NCBI RefSeq assembly: GCF_000299575.1
Contig: NZ_AMGO01000036.1
Span: 162,396-226,395, forward strand
Reading direction: 5' to 3'
From: Oceaniovalibus guishaninsula JLT2003
GTDB taxonomy: Bacteria > Pseudomonadota > Alphaproteobacteria > Rhodobacterales > Rhodobacteraceae
Length of the DNA stretch: 64,000 nucleotides
The notes under the pieces were generated by a model that was not told where the DNA came from, did no database searches, and saw only the letters and a list, made by a program, of their open reading frames with translations. Below are positions 1-8,835 of the stretch, in pieces (the first letter of the stretch is position 1; every line of letters starts with the position of its first letter). Both the position numbers and the translations under genes were made by a program.

Positions 1-2528
1 CCGGGATGACGGTCGAGCCAGATCTCCTCGGTCGTGAAGGGCAGGATCGGGGCCAGCCATGTGACCATGCGGTCGTAGATGGCGCCCAGAACCGACTCGC
101 ACGCGGTGCGGCGGGGGGTGCCCTGCGGGTCGCAATAAAGCGCGTCCTTGCGAACGTCGAAATAGAAGGCCGAGAGATCCAGCGTGGCGAAATCGAAGAT
201 CGTCCGCCAGACCCGCTGAAAGTCGTAGGCGGCGTATGCGGTGCGGACGTGACCGTCGATTTCCCACAGGCGGTGCAGGATGTAGCGGTCGAGGTCGGGC
301 GCGTCCTTTGGCATGGCGGGCACGTCTTGGGGCAGCGAGCCCAGGACGAAGCGCAGCGTGTTGCGCAGGCGGCGATAGCTGTCGGCGACGCCCTTGAGGA
401 TTTCGTCGCCGATGCGCAGGTCGGCGGTATAGTCCGACTGCGCCACCCAGAGCCGCAGGATGTCGGCGCCGTACTGGCCGACGACCTTTTCGGGGGCCAC
501 GGTATTGCCGACGGACTTGGACATCTTCATGCCCTTTTCGTCCAGCGTGAAGCCGTGGGTCAGCACCCCGCGATAGGGTGCGCGGCCAATCGTGCCGCAG
601 CCTTGCAGCATCGAGGAATGGAACCAGCCGCGATGCTGGTCGGTGCCTTCGAGATAGAGATCGGCCAGACCGTCCTTCGATCCGTCCGGGCGGTCGCGCA
701 GCACAAAGGCATGGGTCGAGCCCGAGTCGAACCACACGTCGAGGATGTCGAACACCTGATCGTAATCATCGGGGTCGTGGTCGGGGGCGAGGAAACGTTC
801 CTTGGCCCCGTCGCGATACCAGGCATCCGCGCCTTCGGCCTCGAACGCGGCAAGGATGCGGGCGTTGACGGCCGGGTCGCGCAGAAGGAAATCGGCATCG
901 TCGGGATTGGCGCCCTTGCGGGTGAAACAGGTCATCGGTACGCCCCAGGCGCGCTGACGCGACAGCACCCAGTCGGGGCGCGACTGGATCATGGAATGCA
1001 GGCGGTTGCGCCCGGTGCGCGGCGTCCATGTCACCAGGTCGTCGATGCTGGTCAGCGCGCGGTCGCGGATCGTCGTGCCGTATTCGTCCAGCCCGTCGCC
1101 CACGGGGCGGTCGATGGCGGCGAACCATTGCGGACGGTTCAGGCGGATGACCGGGGCCTTGGACCGCCAGCTATGGGCGTCGGACAGGGTGATGCGGCGG
1201 GTTGCGGCCAGCGCGCCGACCTCGCGCAGCTTGTCGATGACCGCGCGGTTGGCGCCGCCCGGCTTGCCGTTGTCCTTGAGCACGCGCTGCCCGCCGAAGA
1301 ACGGCAGGTCGGGGCGCAGCGCGCTGTCGTCCATCACGTTCCAGGTCAGCGCGATGCCGTGCTTGCGGGCCAGCGCATAATCGTCGTCGCCGTGGCTGGG
1401 CGCGGAATGGACGAACCCGGTGCCGGTATCGGCGGTGACGTGATCGCCGGCGAGAAGCGGTTCGTCGTAATCCCATTCGCCGTTCGCGCCCTCGGCCCCG
1501 CGCAGCGGATGCGCGCAGGCGGCGCCGTCGGGGTTGAAGCCGATGACGCGGTGCCAGTCGTCGATGCGGGCGGCTTCCTTGGCGCTGGCGGCCAGATCGT
1601 CCGCGACGATCAGAACCTCGTCCTTTTTCACCCAGTTGTCGTCGGCGGCGTCCGTCACCTGATAGACGCCATAGGAAATGGCCGGGTTGAAGGCCAGAAA
1701 GCGGCTTTGCGGGATGGTCCAGGGGGTCGTCGTCCAGGCGAGGATCGACGCCTGCCGCAGCGCGCGGTCGATGCCCGCCACCTCGAACTGGCCCTCGTCG
1801 TCGCCGATGGACATGATCGCGTCCATCATCGTCGCGGGCAGCTTGACCAGCGGGAACTTCACCCAGATCGCGTCGGCCTGGCGGTCGTGATACTCGACCT
1901 CGGCCTCGGCCAGCGCGGTCTTTTCGACGGGCGACCACATGACGGGCTTCGATCCCTGATAAAGCGTGCCGTTCATCAGGAACTTCTGGAATTCCTCGGC
2001 GATGACGCGTTCGGCGTGGAAATCCATCGTGAGATAGGGGGCGTCCCATTTGCCGGTGACGCCCAGGCGGCGAAACTCGTCGCGCTGGATGTCCACCCAG
2101 CCGGCGGCGAAGTCGCGGCATTCCTGCCTGAACTCGATCACCGGAACGGCGTCCTTGTCCTGGCCCCTGGCGCGATACTTCTCCTCGATCTTCCATTCGA
2201 TGGGCAGGCCGTGGCAATCCCAGCCGGGAATATAGCGCGCGTCGCGGCCCATCATCTGCTGGGACCGCACCACCATGTCCTTGAGGATCTTGTTGAGCGC
2301 GTGGCCGATATGCAGGTGCCCGTTGGCGTAGGGCGGGCCGTCATGCAGCGTGAAGGGGGTGCGCCCCGTCTTGTCGCGCAGGCGGTCGTAGATGCCGATG
2401 CGGTTCCAGCGGTCCAGCCATTCGGGTTCGCGCCTGGGCAGGCCGGCGCGCATGGGAAAGCCGGTTTGCGGCAGGTTCAGCGTGTCGCGGTAATCGGGGG
2501 CGGTGTGGTCAGGCGTGTCGGCGCACAT
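1..2528 (-). CDS. ileS: isoleucyl-tRNA synthetase, C-terminus cut by window edge
   Basis: Class I aminoacyl-tRNA synthetase that charges tRNA-Ile in the cytoplasm. The minus-strand frame is open from an ATG at 2528 to the left edge, about 842 codons. The HIGH motif is at residues 73-76 (context HLHIGH) and KMSKS at about 668-672, with a long CP1 editing insertion between them as in Ile/Val/Leu enzymes. The frame at the edge (WLDRHP context) agrees with the frame at the start, so I see no frameshift. The C-terminal anticodon-binding part lies outside the window. Identification is secure from the motifs and the N-terminal region. Confidence 0.95.
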   Translation of the reverse strand, partial: MCADTPDHTAPDYRDTLNLPQTGFPMRAGLPRREPEWLDRWNRIGIYDRLRDKTGRTPFTLHDGPPYANGHLHIGHALNKILKDMVVRSQQMMGRDARYIPGWDCHGLPIEWKIEEKYRARGQDKDAVPVIEFRQECRDFAAGWVDIQRDEFRRLGVTGKWDAPYLTMDFHAERVIAEEFQKFLMNGTLYQGSKPVMWSPVEKTALAEAEVEYHDRQADAIWVKFPLVKLPATMMDAIMSIGDDEGQFEVAGIDRALRQASILAWTTTPWTIPQSRFLAFNPAISYGVYQVTDAADDNWVKKDEVLIVADDLAASAKEAARIDDWHRVIGFNPDGAACAHPLRGAEGANGEWDYDEPLLAGDHVTADTGTGFVHSAPSHGDDDYALARKHGIALTWNVMDDSALRPDLPFFGGQRVLKDNGKPGGANRAVIDKLREVGALAATRRITLSDAHSWRSKAPVIRLNRPQWFAAIDRPVGDGLDEYGTTIRDRALTSIDDLVTWTPRTGRNRLHSMIQSRPDWVLSRQRAWGVPMTCFTRKGANPDDADFLLRDPAVNARILAAFEAEGADAWYRDGAKERFLAPDHDPDDYDQVFDILDVWFDSGSTHAFVLRDRPDGSKDGLADLYLEGTDQHRGWFHSSMLQGCGTIGRAPYRGVLTHGFTLDEKGMKMSKSVGNTVAPEKVVGQYGADILRLWVAQSDYTADLRIGDEILKGVADSYRRLRNTLRFVLGSLPQDVPAMPKDAPDLDRYILHRLWEIDGHVRTAYAAYDFQRVWRTIFDFATLDLSAFYFDVRKDALYCDPQGTPRRTACESVLGAIYDRMVTWLAPILPFTTEEIWLDRHP

Positions 2529-2691
2529 CGGGGCGGTCCTGCGATGGGTTCGGTCGGGGCAAGGCGGTGCGCGGTCGCGGCACCTGGATCCGGCGCGGTC
2601 AGGGCGCCGGGGCGGTAATTCGGGCGATGGCGGCGGGCCGTATCGTCATGTCCCGGCGTATAGGACGCGCACGGCGCAGGGTAAAGGCAAG

Positions 2692-2723
2692 CGAAAGGGG
2701 CCCGCGGCGATGCCGGGGCCCCT
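2692..2723 (-). terminator. Rho-independent terminator after the VPLPA-CTERM gene
   Basis: Read on the minus strand, AGGGGCCC pairs with GGGCCCCT across an 11-12 base loop and runs into TTTC. It lies 40-70 bases past the stop of the gene ending at 2766. A second perfect inverted repeat (GGCGCCCGG/CCGGGCGCC, 2740-2760) sits right behind that stop codon but has no T tract. Confidence 0.6.
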
Positions 2724-2765
2724 GTCGGTGACTTGCGATGGCGCCCGGCGGCCGGGCGCCGCGAA

Positions 2766-3338
2766 TCAGGCGCGCGCGCGGCGGCGCAGGACGCCGAAGA
2801 CCGCGATGCCGCCCATCAGCAGCGGCAGACCGGCCGGCAGCGGCACGGCGGGAACCGGCGGCAGTTCTTCCGGCGGCGTCGCGACGAACAGGCTGAACGT
2901 GCCCGAGCTGGACGTGTTCTGCTGCGCGCCCGCGATGGTCAGGCGATAGCTGGAGGGGCTGGGATCGAACCCGCCGCCGGTGACGGTGCCGAGGCCGAAG
3001 ATTTCATAGGCCACGTTGTCGAGCGTGGAAACTTCGGTCGAGTCGATCTCGAACGTGAAGGCGCCGAAGGTGAAGGTCGTGCCGTCGTTCAGCGTGTTCG
3101 GCGCGGCAGCCGTCTGCAACGAGAACGAGGACGTGCCCATCATGATGCCGGCATAGTCGTCGGTGCCGGTCGAGAAGGACGGCGCGCCGATCGTGATGGT
3201 GTCGCCGATGTTGAACCGGGTGCCGTCATCGACCGTGTAGAGGCCAGCGGCGCTGAGCTGGCCGATCGTCGTGGCGGCCGAAGCGATCCCGGTGGTCGCC
3301 AGCAGCGCAACAGCCGCGATCTTGAGGTTCTGCAACAT
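2766..3338 (-). CDS. secreted protein with VPLPA-CTERM sorting tail
   Basis: A 190-residue exported protein of unknown function. The ATG at 3338 gives a clean signal peptide (MLQNLKIAAVALLATTGIASA); the open frame extends 29 codons further upstream, but that stretch is charged and not signal-like. The last 26 residues (165-190) start with VPLPAGLPLL, followed by a hydrophobic stretch and an Arg-rich end (RRRARA). This is the three-part layout of VPLPA-CTERM sorting signals. In known systems such tails are recognised by a dedicated exosortase; none is in this window. The middle is Thr/Ser/Gly-rich and probably beta-structured. A second protein with the same tail is at 11519-12523. Confidence 0.75.
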   Translation of the reverse strand: MLQNLKIAAVALLATTGIASAATTIGQLSAAGLYTVDDGTRFNIGDTITIGAPSFSTGTDDYAGIMMGTSSFSLQTAAAPNTLNDGTTFTFGAFTFEIDSTEVSTLDNVAYEIFGLGTVTGGGFDPSPSSYRLTIAGAQQNTSSSGTFSLFVATPPEELPPVPAVPLPAGLPLLMGGIAVFGVLRRRARA

Positions 3339-3466
3339 GTTCAAACTATCCCTTTTTTTCCGTTTAGCCAAACGAGACGCCCAGCCTGTTGGTGATGATC
3401 TACACGACGCCTGTCGACCGATCAACCGCTAACGAATGATTTTCCAAAAAGTTTCAAAGCTTTGCG

Positions 3467-3496
3467 TTGACAATACCTTAGCAGGGCGCTTATTGT
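3467..3496 (+). promoter_or_regulatory. near-consensus sigma-70 promoter, antisense to the AI-2E gene
   Basis: A perfect -35 TTGACA (3467-3472), an 18-base spacer and TATTGT (3491-3496, 4 of 6 to consensus) lie on the plus strand in a locally AT-rich stretch. Transcription would begin near 3503 and run into the 3' end of the minus-strand AI-2E gene. No plus-strand gene follows. It could make an antisense RNA or be chance. Confidence 0.35.
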
Positions 3497-3498
3497 CT

Positions 3499-4668
3499 TC
3501 AGGGCGTTGCAGCGGCCTTGCCTTCCGGCTCCTCTGCGGGGCCGGTATCGACCTCGATCCGCGACGACCCCAGGAAGTTCCCGAGCGTCTGCCAGCCTTC
3601 GACGTTGTCGCAGATGACCTTGACGATGACGAGGAACGGCACCGCCATCAGCGCGCCGGCGATGCCCCACATCCAGCCCCAGAAGACAACGGTGATGAAG
3701 ACCGACACCGTGTTCATCTCCAGCCGCCGGCCGAGGATGGTGGGCGTGACGATCTGCCCCTCGACCGCGGTCGCGGTCAGATAGAGCGCGGGCGCCAGCG
3801 CCGCCTGCGACAATTGGTCGAAGCTGAGGATGGCATAGGCGCCCACCAGCAGGGTGCCCGCGACGGCGCCGAGAAACGGCAGGAAGTTCAGGATGAAGGC
3901 GACGAAGCCCCAGATATAGCCGTTGGGCAGGCCGATCAGCGTCATCAGCGTTCCGATGACGATGCCGAGGCCCGCATTGATGGCGGTGATCGTCAGCAGA
4001 TAGCGCGAGATCGCCTTTTCCACACCGTAGACGATGCGCAGCGCGCGCTTCTTCTCGCTCATCTTCGGGAACGTCTCGACCAGCTTGACATAGAACATCT
4101 CGCCCGAGGCCAGAAGGAACAGCGCCAGCACCAGCGCCACGGCGACGGTGGTGCCGATGCTGGCGGCGTTGCTGACGGCCGAGCTGAGGATGCCGGGCTG
4201 CTGGATGGCGACCTTCTGGACGCCACCACCCGTCTGCTCGGCGATCTCGCCCACCTCCTCGGACGCTTCGCGGACCTTTTCGACCGACCGGAAGATGCCC
4301 TCGAGCTTTTGCCGCAGAACGTCGCCCATTTCGGGGGCCTCGGCGATCCAGTTGCTGACCGGGCCGCTCATGGCGTAGCCGCCGAAGGCCAGCGCGGTGG
4401 CCAGCGACACGATGAGGCCCGCGGCGGTCAGCGGGGCGGGGATGCCGATGCGGCCCGCGCCGCGCACCACGGGGCTGAGCGTCAGCGCAAGCATGGTGCC
4501 GAGGATGATGGGAAGAAGAACGTCCTTGGCGAAGAAGCATGTGATGACGAGGCCCAGAAGCAGCGTCGCCACCAGCAGGCGACGGACGCGCCGCACCTCG
4601 CGCGCGATGTCGGCGGCGGGCCGAAGCTGGGGGGTGCCGGTCGCCGCTTCGCCTGCCTCAGCCTTCAT
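3499..4668 (-). CDS. AI-2E family (PerM-like) membrane transporter
   Basis: A 389-residue polytopic inner-membrane protein of the AI-2E/PerM family. The family includes proposed autoinducer-2 exporters and Na+/H+ antiporters, so the substrate cannot be named. Two hydrophobic helices follow a cytoplasmic N-terminus. A soluble segment of about 100 residues comes next (EMGDVLRQKLEG... with GGGVQKV). Several C-terminal helices follow, including YIWGFVAFILNFLPFLG, a family-typical stretch. ATG 4668 is preferred over an upstream extension of 48 low-complexity Arg/Pro residues. It is a single-gene unit between the VPLPA gene and dapB. Confidence 0.8.
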   Translation of the reverse strand: MKAEAGEAATGTPQLRPAADIAREVRRVRRLLVATLLLGLVITCFFAKDVLLPIILGTMLALTLSPVVRGAGRIGIPAPLTAAGLIVSLATALAFGGYAMSGPVSNWIAEAPEMGDVLRQKLEGIFRSVEKVREASEEVGEIAEQTGGGVQKVAIQQPGILSSAVSNAASIGTTVAVALVLALFLLASGEMFYVKLVETFPKMSEKKRALRIVYGVEKAISRYLLTITAINAGLGIVIGTLMTLIGLPNGYIWGFVAFILNFLPFLGAVAGTLLVGAYAILSFDQLSQAALAPALYLTATAVEGQIVTPTILGRRLEMNTVSVFITVVFWGWMWGIAGALMAVPFLVIVKVICDNVEGWQTLGNFLGSSRIEVDTGPAEEPEGKAAATP

Positions 4669-4751
4669 GTCCCGTATGCCCCCAGGCGGCCCCCGGCGAC
4701 CGCGATCTGCCGTAACGCGGCAGCGGCGCGGCGGTTCCGGTCGGGGTGCCG

Positions 4752-5552
4752 TCAGGTCAGGCCCAGCACGTCGGTCATCGCGTAGTGGCCGGGCGCGCGG
4801 CCTGCGGTCCAATGCGCGGCCCGGAGCGCGCCGCGCGCGAACAGCGCGCGGTCGGTGGCGACGTGGCGCAGGGTCAGAACCTCGCCCGGACCGGCGAAGA
4901 TCACGTCGTGTTCGCCGACGATGTCGCCGCCGCGAACGCTGGCGAAGCCGATATGGCCGGGGGCGCGCGCGCCGGTGATGCCGTCGCGGCCCCGGTCGGA
5001 ATGGCCGGCCAGATCGACGCCGCGCCCGTCGGCGGCCGCCTGCCCCAGCATCAGCGCGGTGCCCGAGGGCGCATCGACCTTGCGGCGGTGATGCGCCTCG
5101 ACCACCTCGATGTCGTAATCGTCGCCCAGGGTGGCCGCGACCCGGCGCACCAGCGCCGTCAGCAGGTTGACCCCGAGGCTCATGTTGCCGGCGCGCACGA
5201 CGGGGATGCGCCGGGCGGCGGCGTCGATGACGGCGATGTCGTCGTCCGACAGACCGGTGGTGCCGACGATATGCGCCGCGCCGGCCTGCGCCGCGGCGGC
5301 GGAAAGGGTCAGCGTGGCGGCGGGGGCGGTGAAGTCGATGACGGCATCGGCGTCGCGCAGGGCGGCGGCCAGATCGTCGGTCACGGGAATGCCCCGAGGC
5401 GCGCCGCCCAGCGCCGCGCCCAGATCGCGGCCGATCCAGTCATGGCCTTCGCGTTCGGTGGCCGCGACGATGCGCGCGGACGGATCGTCCGACGCGGCGG
5501 CGACCAGCATCCGGCCCATTCGCCCCGAAACGCCGGCGATGACGAGTTTCAT
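4752..5552 (-). CDS. dapB: 4-hydroxy-tetrahydrodipicolinate reductase
   Basis: NAD(P)H-dependent reductase of the diaminopimelate/lysine pathway. The 266-residue length is typical. The dinucleotide-binding GVSGRMGR motif is at residues 7-14. The signature [15 protein letters not shown] gives the catalytic His pair at 154-155, Lys158 and the substrate-binding GT at 164-165. ATG 5552 starts directly with the Rossmann strand, so the 18-residue upstream extension is discarded. It is divergent from rbfA with a 97-base gap. Confidence 0.95.
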   Translation of the reverse strand: MKLVIAGVSGRMGRMLVAAASDDPSARIVAATEREGHDWIGRDLGAALGGAPRGIPVTDDLAAALRDADAVIDFTAPAATLTLSAAAAQAGAAHIVGTTGLSDDDIAVIDAAARRIPVVRAGNMSLGVNLLTALVRRVAATLGDDYDIEVVEAHHRRKVDAPSGTALMLGQAAADGRGVDLAGHSDRGRDGITGARAPGHIGFASVRGGDIVGEHDVIFAGPGEVLTLRHVATDRALFARGALRAAHWTAGRAPGHYAMTDVLGLT

Positions 5553-5649
5553 GGCCCCTCCTGCCCCTTGCCGGACGCTGCTAGCGCCCCGGCCCGGCTC
5601 ACGCAACGGTGCGGTTGCGTCGGGCGGGCCTGCGGCCTATCCCGTCGCC

Positions 5650-6060
5650 ATGGCAAGATCGCGCTTTTCCGAAGGGTCCGGCCCGTCGCAGCGGCAGTTG
5701 CGCGTGGGCGAACTGATCCGCCGCACGCTGTCGGACGTGCTGAACCGGGGCGACATTCACGACCCCGAACTGAACGCGCTGTCGATCACCGTCAGCGAGG
5801 TGCGCGCGTCGCCCGACCTGAAGATCGCCACGGCCTATGTGCTGCCGCTGGGCGGCGGCCACCGGACCGAGGCCATCGCCGCGCTGAAGCGGAACAAGCA
5901 CGAATTGCGGCGCGCGGTCTCCAGGGAGATGACGCTGAAATACGCGCCCGACCTGCGGTTCCTGATCGACGACACGTTCGACCGGATGGACCGCACGCGC
6001 GAATTGTTCGCCCGCGACGAGGTGCGGCGCGACTTGAATACCGGCGACGCGGAGGAATGA
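5650..6060 (+). CDS. rbfA: 30S ribosome-binding factor A
   Basis: A small KH-like protein (136 residues) needed for late 30S subunit maturation and 16S rRNA 5' end processing. The conserved core [24 protein letters not shown] and the C-terminal [14 protein letters not shown] stretch are diagnostic. ATG 5650 was chosen because the family region begins there; the open frame continues upstream as antisense of dapB. Its stop overlaps the next start, opening a tightly coupled group with truB. Confidence 0.93.
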   Translation: MARSRFSEGSGPSQRQLRVGELIRRTLSDVLNRGDIHDPELNALSITVSEVRASPDLKIATAYVLPLGGGHRTEAIAALKRNKHELRRAVSREMTLKYAPDLRFLIDDTFDRMDRTRELFARDEVRRDLNTGDAEE

Positions 6061-6806
6061 TGCGCGGGCTGCTTGCGCTTGTGCTGGGCGCTTGGGTCGC
6101 GCTGCCCGCCGCCGCCGATCCTTGCGAGAGCGTCGCGTTCGACGGGGCGGATTTCACGGTGTGCCGCATCGACGTCGCGCGGGACGATCTGCGGCTGTTC
6201 CGGGCGGATGCGGACGGCAACCCCTATGGCAGCTTCCGCGCCCTGGACCGGGCGCTGGCGCAGCGCGGCGAAAGGCTGGGCGTGGCGATGAACGGGGGGA
6301 TGTATCACCCCGACCGCGCGCCGGTGGGGCTGTATGTCGAGGATCACGTCGAGGGGGCGGGCATCGTCACCCGCGAGGGGCCGGGCAATTTCGGGCTGCT
6401 GCCCAACGGCGTCTTCTGCGTGCAGCAGGGCCGCGCGGCGGTGATCGAAAGCCGCGCCTTCGCCGCCGATCCGCCTGACTGCGCCTATGCGACGCAATCG
6501 GGACCGATGCTGGTGCTGGGGGGCGCGCTGCATCCCCGGTTCCTGGAGGACGGCACGTCGCTTTACCGTCGCAACGGGGTGGGGGTCAGCGCGGATGGCA
6601 GCACGGTCTATCTGGCGATCTCGGACGAGCCGGTGAATTTCCACCATTTCGCGCGGCTGTTCCGCGACGCGCTGGACGTGCCCGACGCGCTGTTTCTGGA
6701 CGGCAATATCTCGCGCCTCTATTCGCGGGGGGACGGGCGGCATGACGGCGGCTGGCCGATGGGGCCGATCCTGGGCACGGTCGAGCCGCTGGACGGCGCG
6801 GGCTGA
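6060..6806 (+). CDS. phosphodiester glycosidase (DUF2233) family secreted protein
   Basis: A 248-residue protein with an N-terminal signal peptide (about residues 1-20, ending LPAAAA-like), so probably periplasmic. The body matches the DUF2233/NAGPA-type fold: [66 protein letters not shown] and [11 protein letters not shown]. In the family these form a core linked to phosphodiester-alpha-GlcNAcase activity; the substrate here is unknown. ATG codons at 6057 and 6060 are both in frame and overlap the rbfA stop. The stop overlaps the truB start by one base. An exported enzyme between two RNA-maturation genes is a curious placement. Confidence 0.8.
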   Translation: MRGLLALVLGAWVALPAAADPCESVAFDGADFTVCRIDVARDDLRLFRADADGNPYGSFRALDRALAQRGERLGVAMNGGMYHPDRAPVGLYVEDHVEGAGIVTREGPGNFGLLPNGVFCVQQGRAAVIESRAFAADPPDCAYATQSGPMLVLGGALHPRFLEDGTSLYRRNGVGVSADGSTVYLAISDEPVNFHHFARLFRDALDVPDALFLDGNISRLYSRGDGRHDGGWPMGPILGTVEPLDGAG

Positions 6807-7711
6807 TGGGGCGGCGCAAGGGGCGCGATCTGTCGGGCTGGCTGATCGTGGACAAGCCCGCGGGGCCGACATCGACCGACGTGGTGAACAAGGTGCGCTG
6901 GGCGCTGGAGGCGCGCAAGGCGGGCCATGCGGGCACGCTGGACCCGGCGGCGACGGGGCTGCTGGCGGTGGCCCTGGGCGAGGCGACGAAGGTGATCCCT
7001 TACGTCACCGATGCGCTGAAATGCTATGAGTTCACGGTGCGCTGGGGGGCGGCGACCGATACCGACGACGCCGAGGGCGCGGTGATCGAGACATCCGGGC
7101 GACGGCCCGACGCGCCGGGGATCGCCGCCGCGCTGCCGGCGCTGACGGGCGACATCCGGCAGGTGCCGCCGCAATATTCCGCCGTCAGGATCGCGGGCGA
7201 GCGGGCCTATGACATGGCGCGCGAGGGGCGCGCGGCCGACATCGCGGCGCGCGATCTGCATGTGGCCGAACTGGCGCTTCTGGGCTGCGACGGGCCGGAT
7301 CTGGCGCGGCTGCGGATGGTCTGCGGCAAAGGCGGCTATGTGCGGGCCATCGCGCGCGATCTGGGGCGGATGATGGGATGCCTCGGCCATGTGCAAAGCC
7401 TGCGGCGGGTCTGGTCGGGGCCGTTCGACCTGGACCGCGCGGTGACGCTGGATACGGTGCAGGCCGAGGCGCGGACGGACGCGCTGGACGCGCGGCTGCT
7501 GCCGGTCGAGGCGGGGCTGGCGAAGCTGGGGCGCGTCACCGTCACCGCGCCGGCCGCCGAGCGGCTGCGCAACGGCAACCCCGCCGAGGTGCTGACCAGC
7601 GAGGTCGATTACGGCGACACGGCCTGGGCGTCGGCGCAGGGCCGCGCCGTCGCCATCGGCGCCTATCGCGCGGGCGTGCTGCACCCCGCCCGCGTGCTGC
7701 TGCACCGATGA
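6806..7711 (+). CDS. truB: tRNA pseudouridine(55) synthase
   Basis: Makes pseudouridine at position 55 of the T loop in tRNAs. It has 301 residues, within the family range. The catalytic motif [12 protein letters not shown] carries the nucleophilic Asp46, followed by [19 protein letters not shown](R)IAGERAY and [15 protein letters not shown] family blocks, with a short C-terminal domain. The TGATG overlap with the DUF2233 gene and the ATGA overlap with the DUF1643 gene indicate coupled translation. Confidence 0.95.
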   Translation: MGRRKGRDLSGWLIVDKPAGPTSTDVVNKVRWALEARKAGHAGTLDPAATGLLAVALGEATKVIPYVTDALKCYEFTVRWGAATDTDDAEGAVIETSGRRPDAPGIAAALPALTGDIRQVPPQYSAVRIAGERAYDMAREGRAADIAARDLHVAELALLGCDGPDLARLRMVCGKGGYVRAIARDLGRMMGCLGHVQSLRRVWSGPFDLDRAVTLDTVQAEARTDALDARLLPVEAGLAKLGRVTVTAPAAERLRNGNPAEVLTSEVDYGDTAWASAQGRAVAIGAYRAGVLHPARVLLHR

Positions 7712-8214
7712 TCGAGCGGCACGCGCTGAAGGGCGACGCGGAAAGCCGCGCGGTCTATTCCCCCTGCGAGCGGTATCGCTATGAGCTGACGCGGGTCTGG
7801 GACGCGGATGGTGGGCGGGTGCTGTTCGTGATGCTGAACCCCTCGACCGCGACCGAAGCGCAGAACGATCCGTCGGTCGAACGGTGCGAAAGGCGGGCGC
7901 GGGCGCTGGGCTTCGGCGCGTTCCGGGTCTGCAACATATTCGCCTGGCGCGACACCGATCCGCGCGCTTTGCGCCGCACGCCCGATCCGGTCGGCCCTGG
8001 TAACGACGCGGCCATCGTCGCGGGGTGCGGCTGGGCGGATGCGGCGATCTGCGCCTGGGGCACGCATGGCGCCTATCTGGATCGCGGTCGGGACGTGCTG
8101 GCGCTGATGCGGGGCACCGGCCAGCCGCTGTCGCATCTGGGACTGACGCAAGGCGGTCATCCGCGCCACCCGCTTTACATCCCCTACGCCCAGCAGCCCG
8201 AGCCGTGGGTCTGA
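7708..8214 (+). CDS. DUF1643 family protein
   Basis: A 168-residue cytoplasmic protein matching DUF1643 through [46 protein letters not shown] and [11 protein letters not shown]. The biochemical role of the family is not established. The ATGA overlap with truB fixes the start at 7708 and makes it the last gene of the rbfA-truB group. A longer open frame starting at 7378 is antisense/frame shadow of truB. Confidence 0.8.
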   Translation: MIERHALKGDAESRAVYSPCERYRYELTRVWDADGGRVLFVMLNPSTATEAQNDPSVERCERRARALGFGAFRVCNIFAWRDTDPRALRRTPDPVGPGNDAAIVAGCGWADAAICAWGTHGAYLDRGRDVLALMRGTGQPLSHLGLTQGGHPRHPLYIPYAQQPEPWV

Positions 8215-8230
8215 CGGTTCCGGCGGGGGC

Positions 8231-8259
8231 TTTTCATCGTCCGCACGATCCCCTATAGG
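8231..8259 (+). promoter_or_regulatory. candidate promoter for rpsO-pnp
   Basis: TTTTCA (8231-8236), a 17-base spacer and TATAGG (8254-8259), each 4 of 6 to the sigma-70 consensus, lie about 95 bases before rpsO in the gap after the DUF1643 gene. A separate promoter here is expected from the usual rpsO-pnp arrangement. Confidence 0.35.
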
Positions 8260-8352
8260 CGCGCATCCGGCCCGGTGCCGGAAAACGGGCCTGCGCTGGA
8301 CGACATCCCGGCCTGCGCCGTCATCGCAACCCTGACCACAAGGAGATCCCCG

Positions 8353-8622
8353 ATGTCGATCACCGCCGAAGAAAAGACCCGTTTGATGAAGGAATTCGCC
8401 ACCAAGGAAGGCGATACCGGATCCCCCGAGGTGCAGGTCGCGATCCTGACCAGCCGCATCTCGACCCTGACCGAGCACTTCAAGACGCACAAGAAGGACA
8501 ACCATTCGCGCCGCGGCCTGCTGAAGCTGGTGGCGCTGCGCCGCAAGCTGCTGGACTACACCAAGGCCCGCGACGAGGCGCGCTATCAGGATCTGATCAA
8601 GCGGCTGGGCATCCGGCGCTGA
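8353..8622 (+). CDS. rpsO: 30S ribosomal protein S15
   Basis: Primary 16S rRNA-binding protein of the 30S platform. At 89 residues it has full family length, with the signature [16 protein letters not shown], the loop [24 protein letters not shown] and the C-terminal [15 protein letters not shown] lies 8-10 bases before ATG 8353. It is followed by a hairpin-T element and then pnp, the classic order in which S15 autoregulates and PNPase is co-expressed. Confidence 0.97.
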   Translation: MSITAEEKTRLMKEFATKEGDTGSPEVQVAILTSRISTLTEHFKTHKKDNHSRRGLLKLVALRRKLLDYTKARDEARYQDLIKRLGIRR

Positions 8623-8647
8623 ACCGACGGCACCCTGCGACCGCATG

Positions 8648-8672
8648 ACGCCCGCCATCGCGCGGGCGTTTT
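8648..8672 (+). terminator. terminator/attenuator between rpsO and pnp
   Basis: ACGCCCGC and GCGGGCGT form an 8-base-pair stem around a 6-base loop, followed by TTTTC. It lies 26 bases after the rpsO stop and about 165 bases before pnp, so it may give partial read-through rather than full termination. Confidence 0.75.
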
Positions 8673-8835
8673 CGTGCCGGCCTTCCCACATGGACACAAA
8701 CCGTGTAAGGCGCGGCAATCTGCGACGTGACGCTTCGCCCCGGCGTCGTGCGATAGGACCAGGGGCCGGCGGCAATGGGGCCGCCATGAAACGGGACTGC
8801 CGGACCGCCGGACAGATCCCAGATGGGATACGACA

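Noticed and set aside
6..2618. 870-codon plus-strand open frame
   Set aside because: Antisense of ileS; high-GC third positions leave the opposite frame open. The minus frame carries HIGH and KMSKS.
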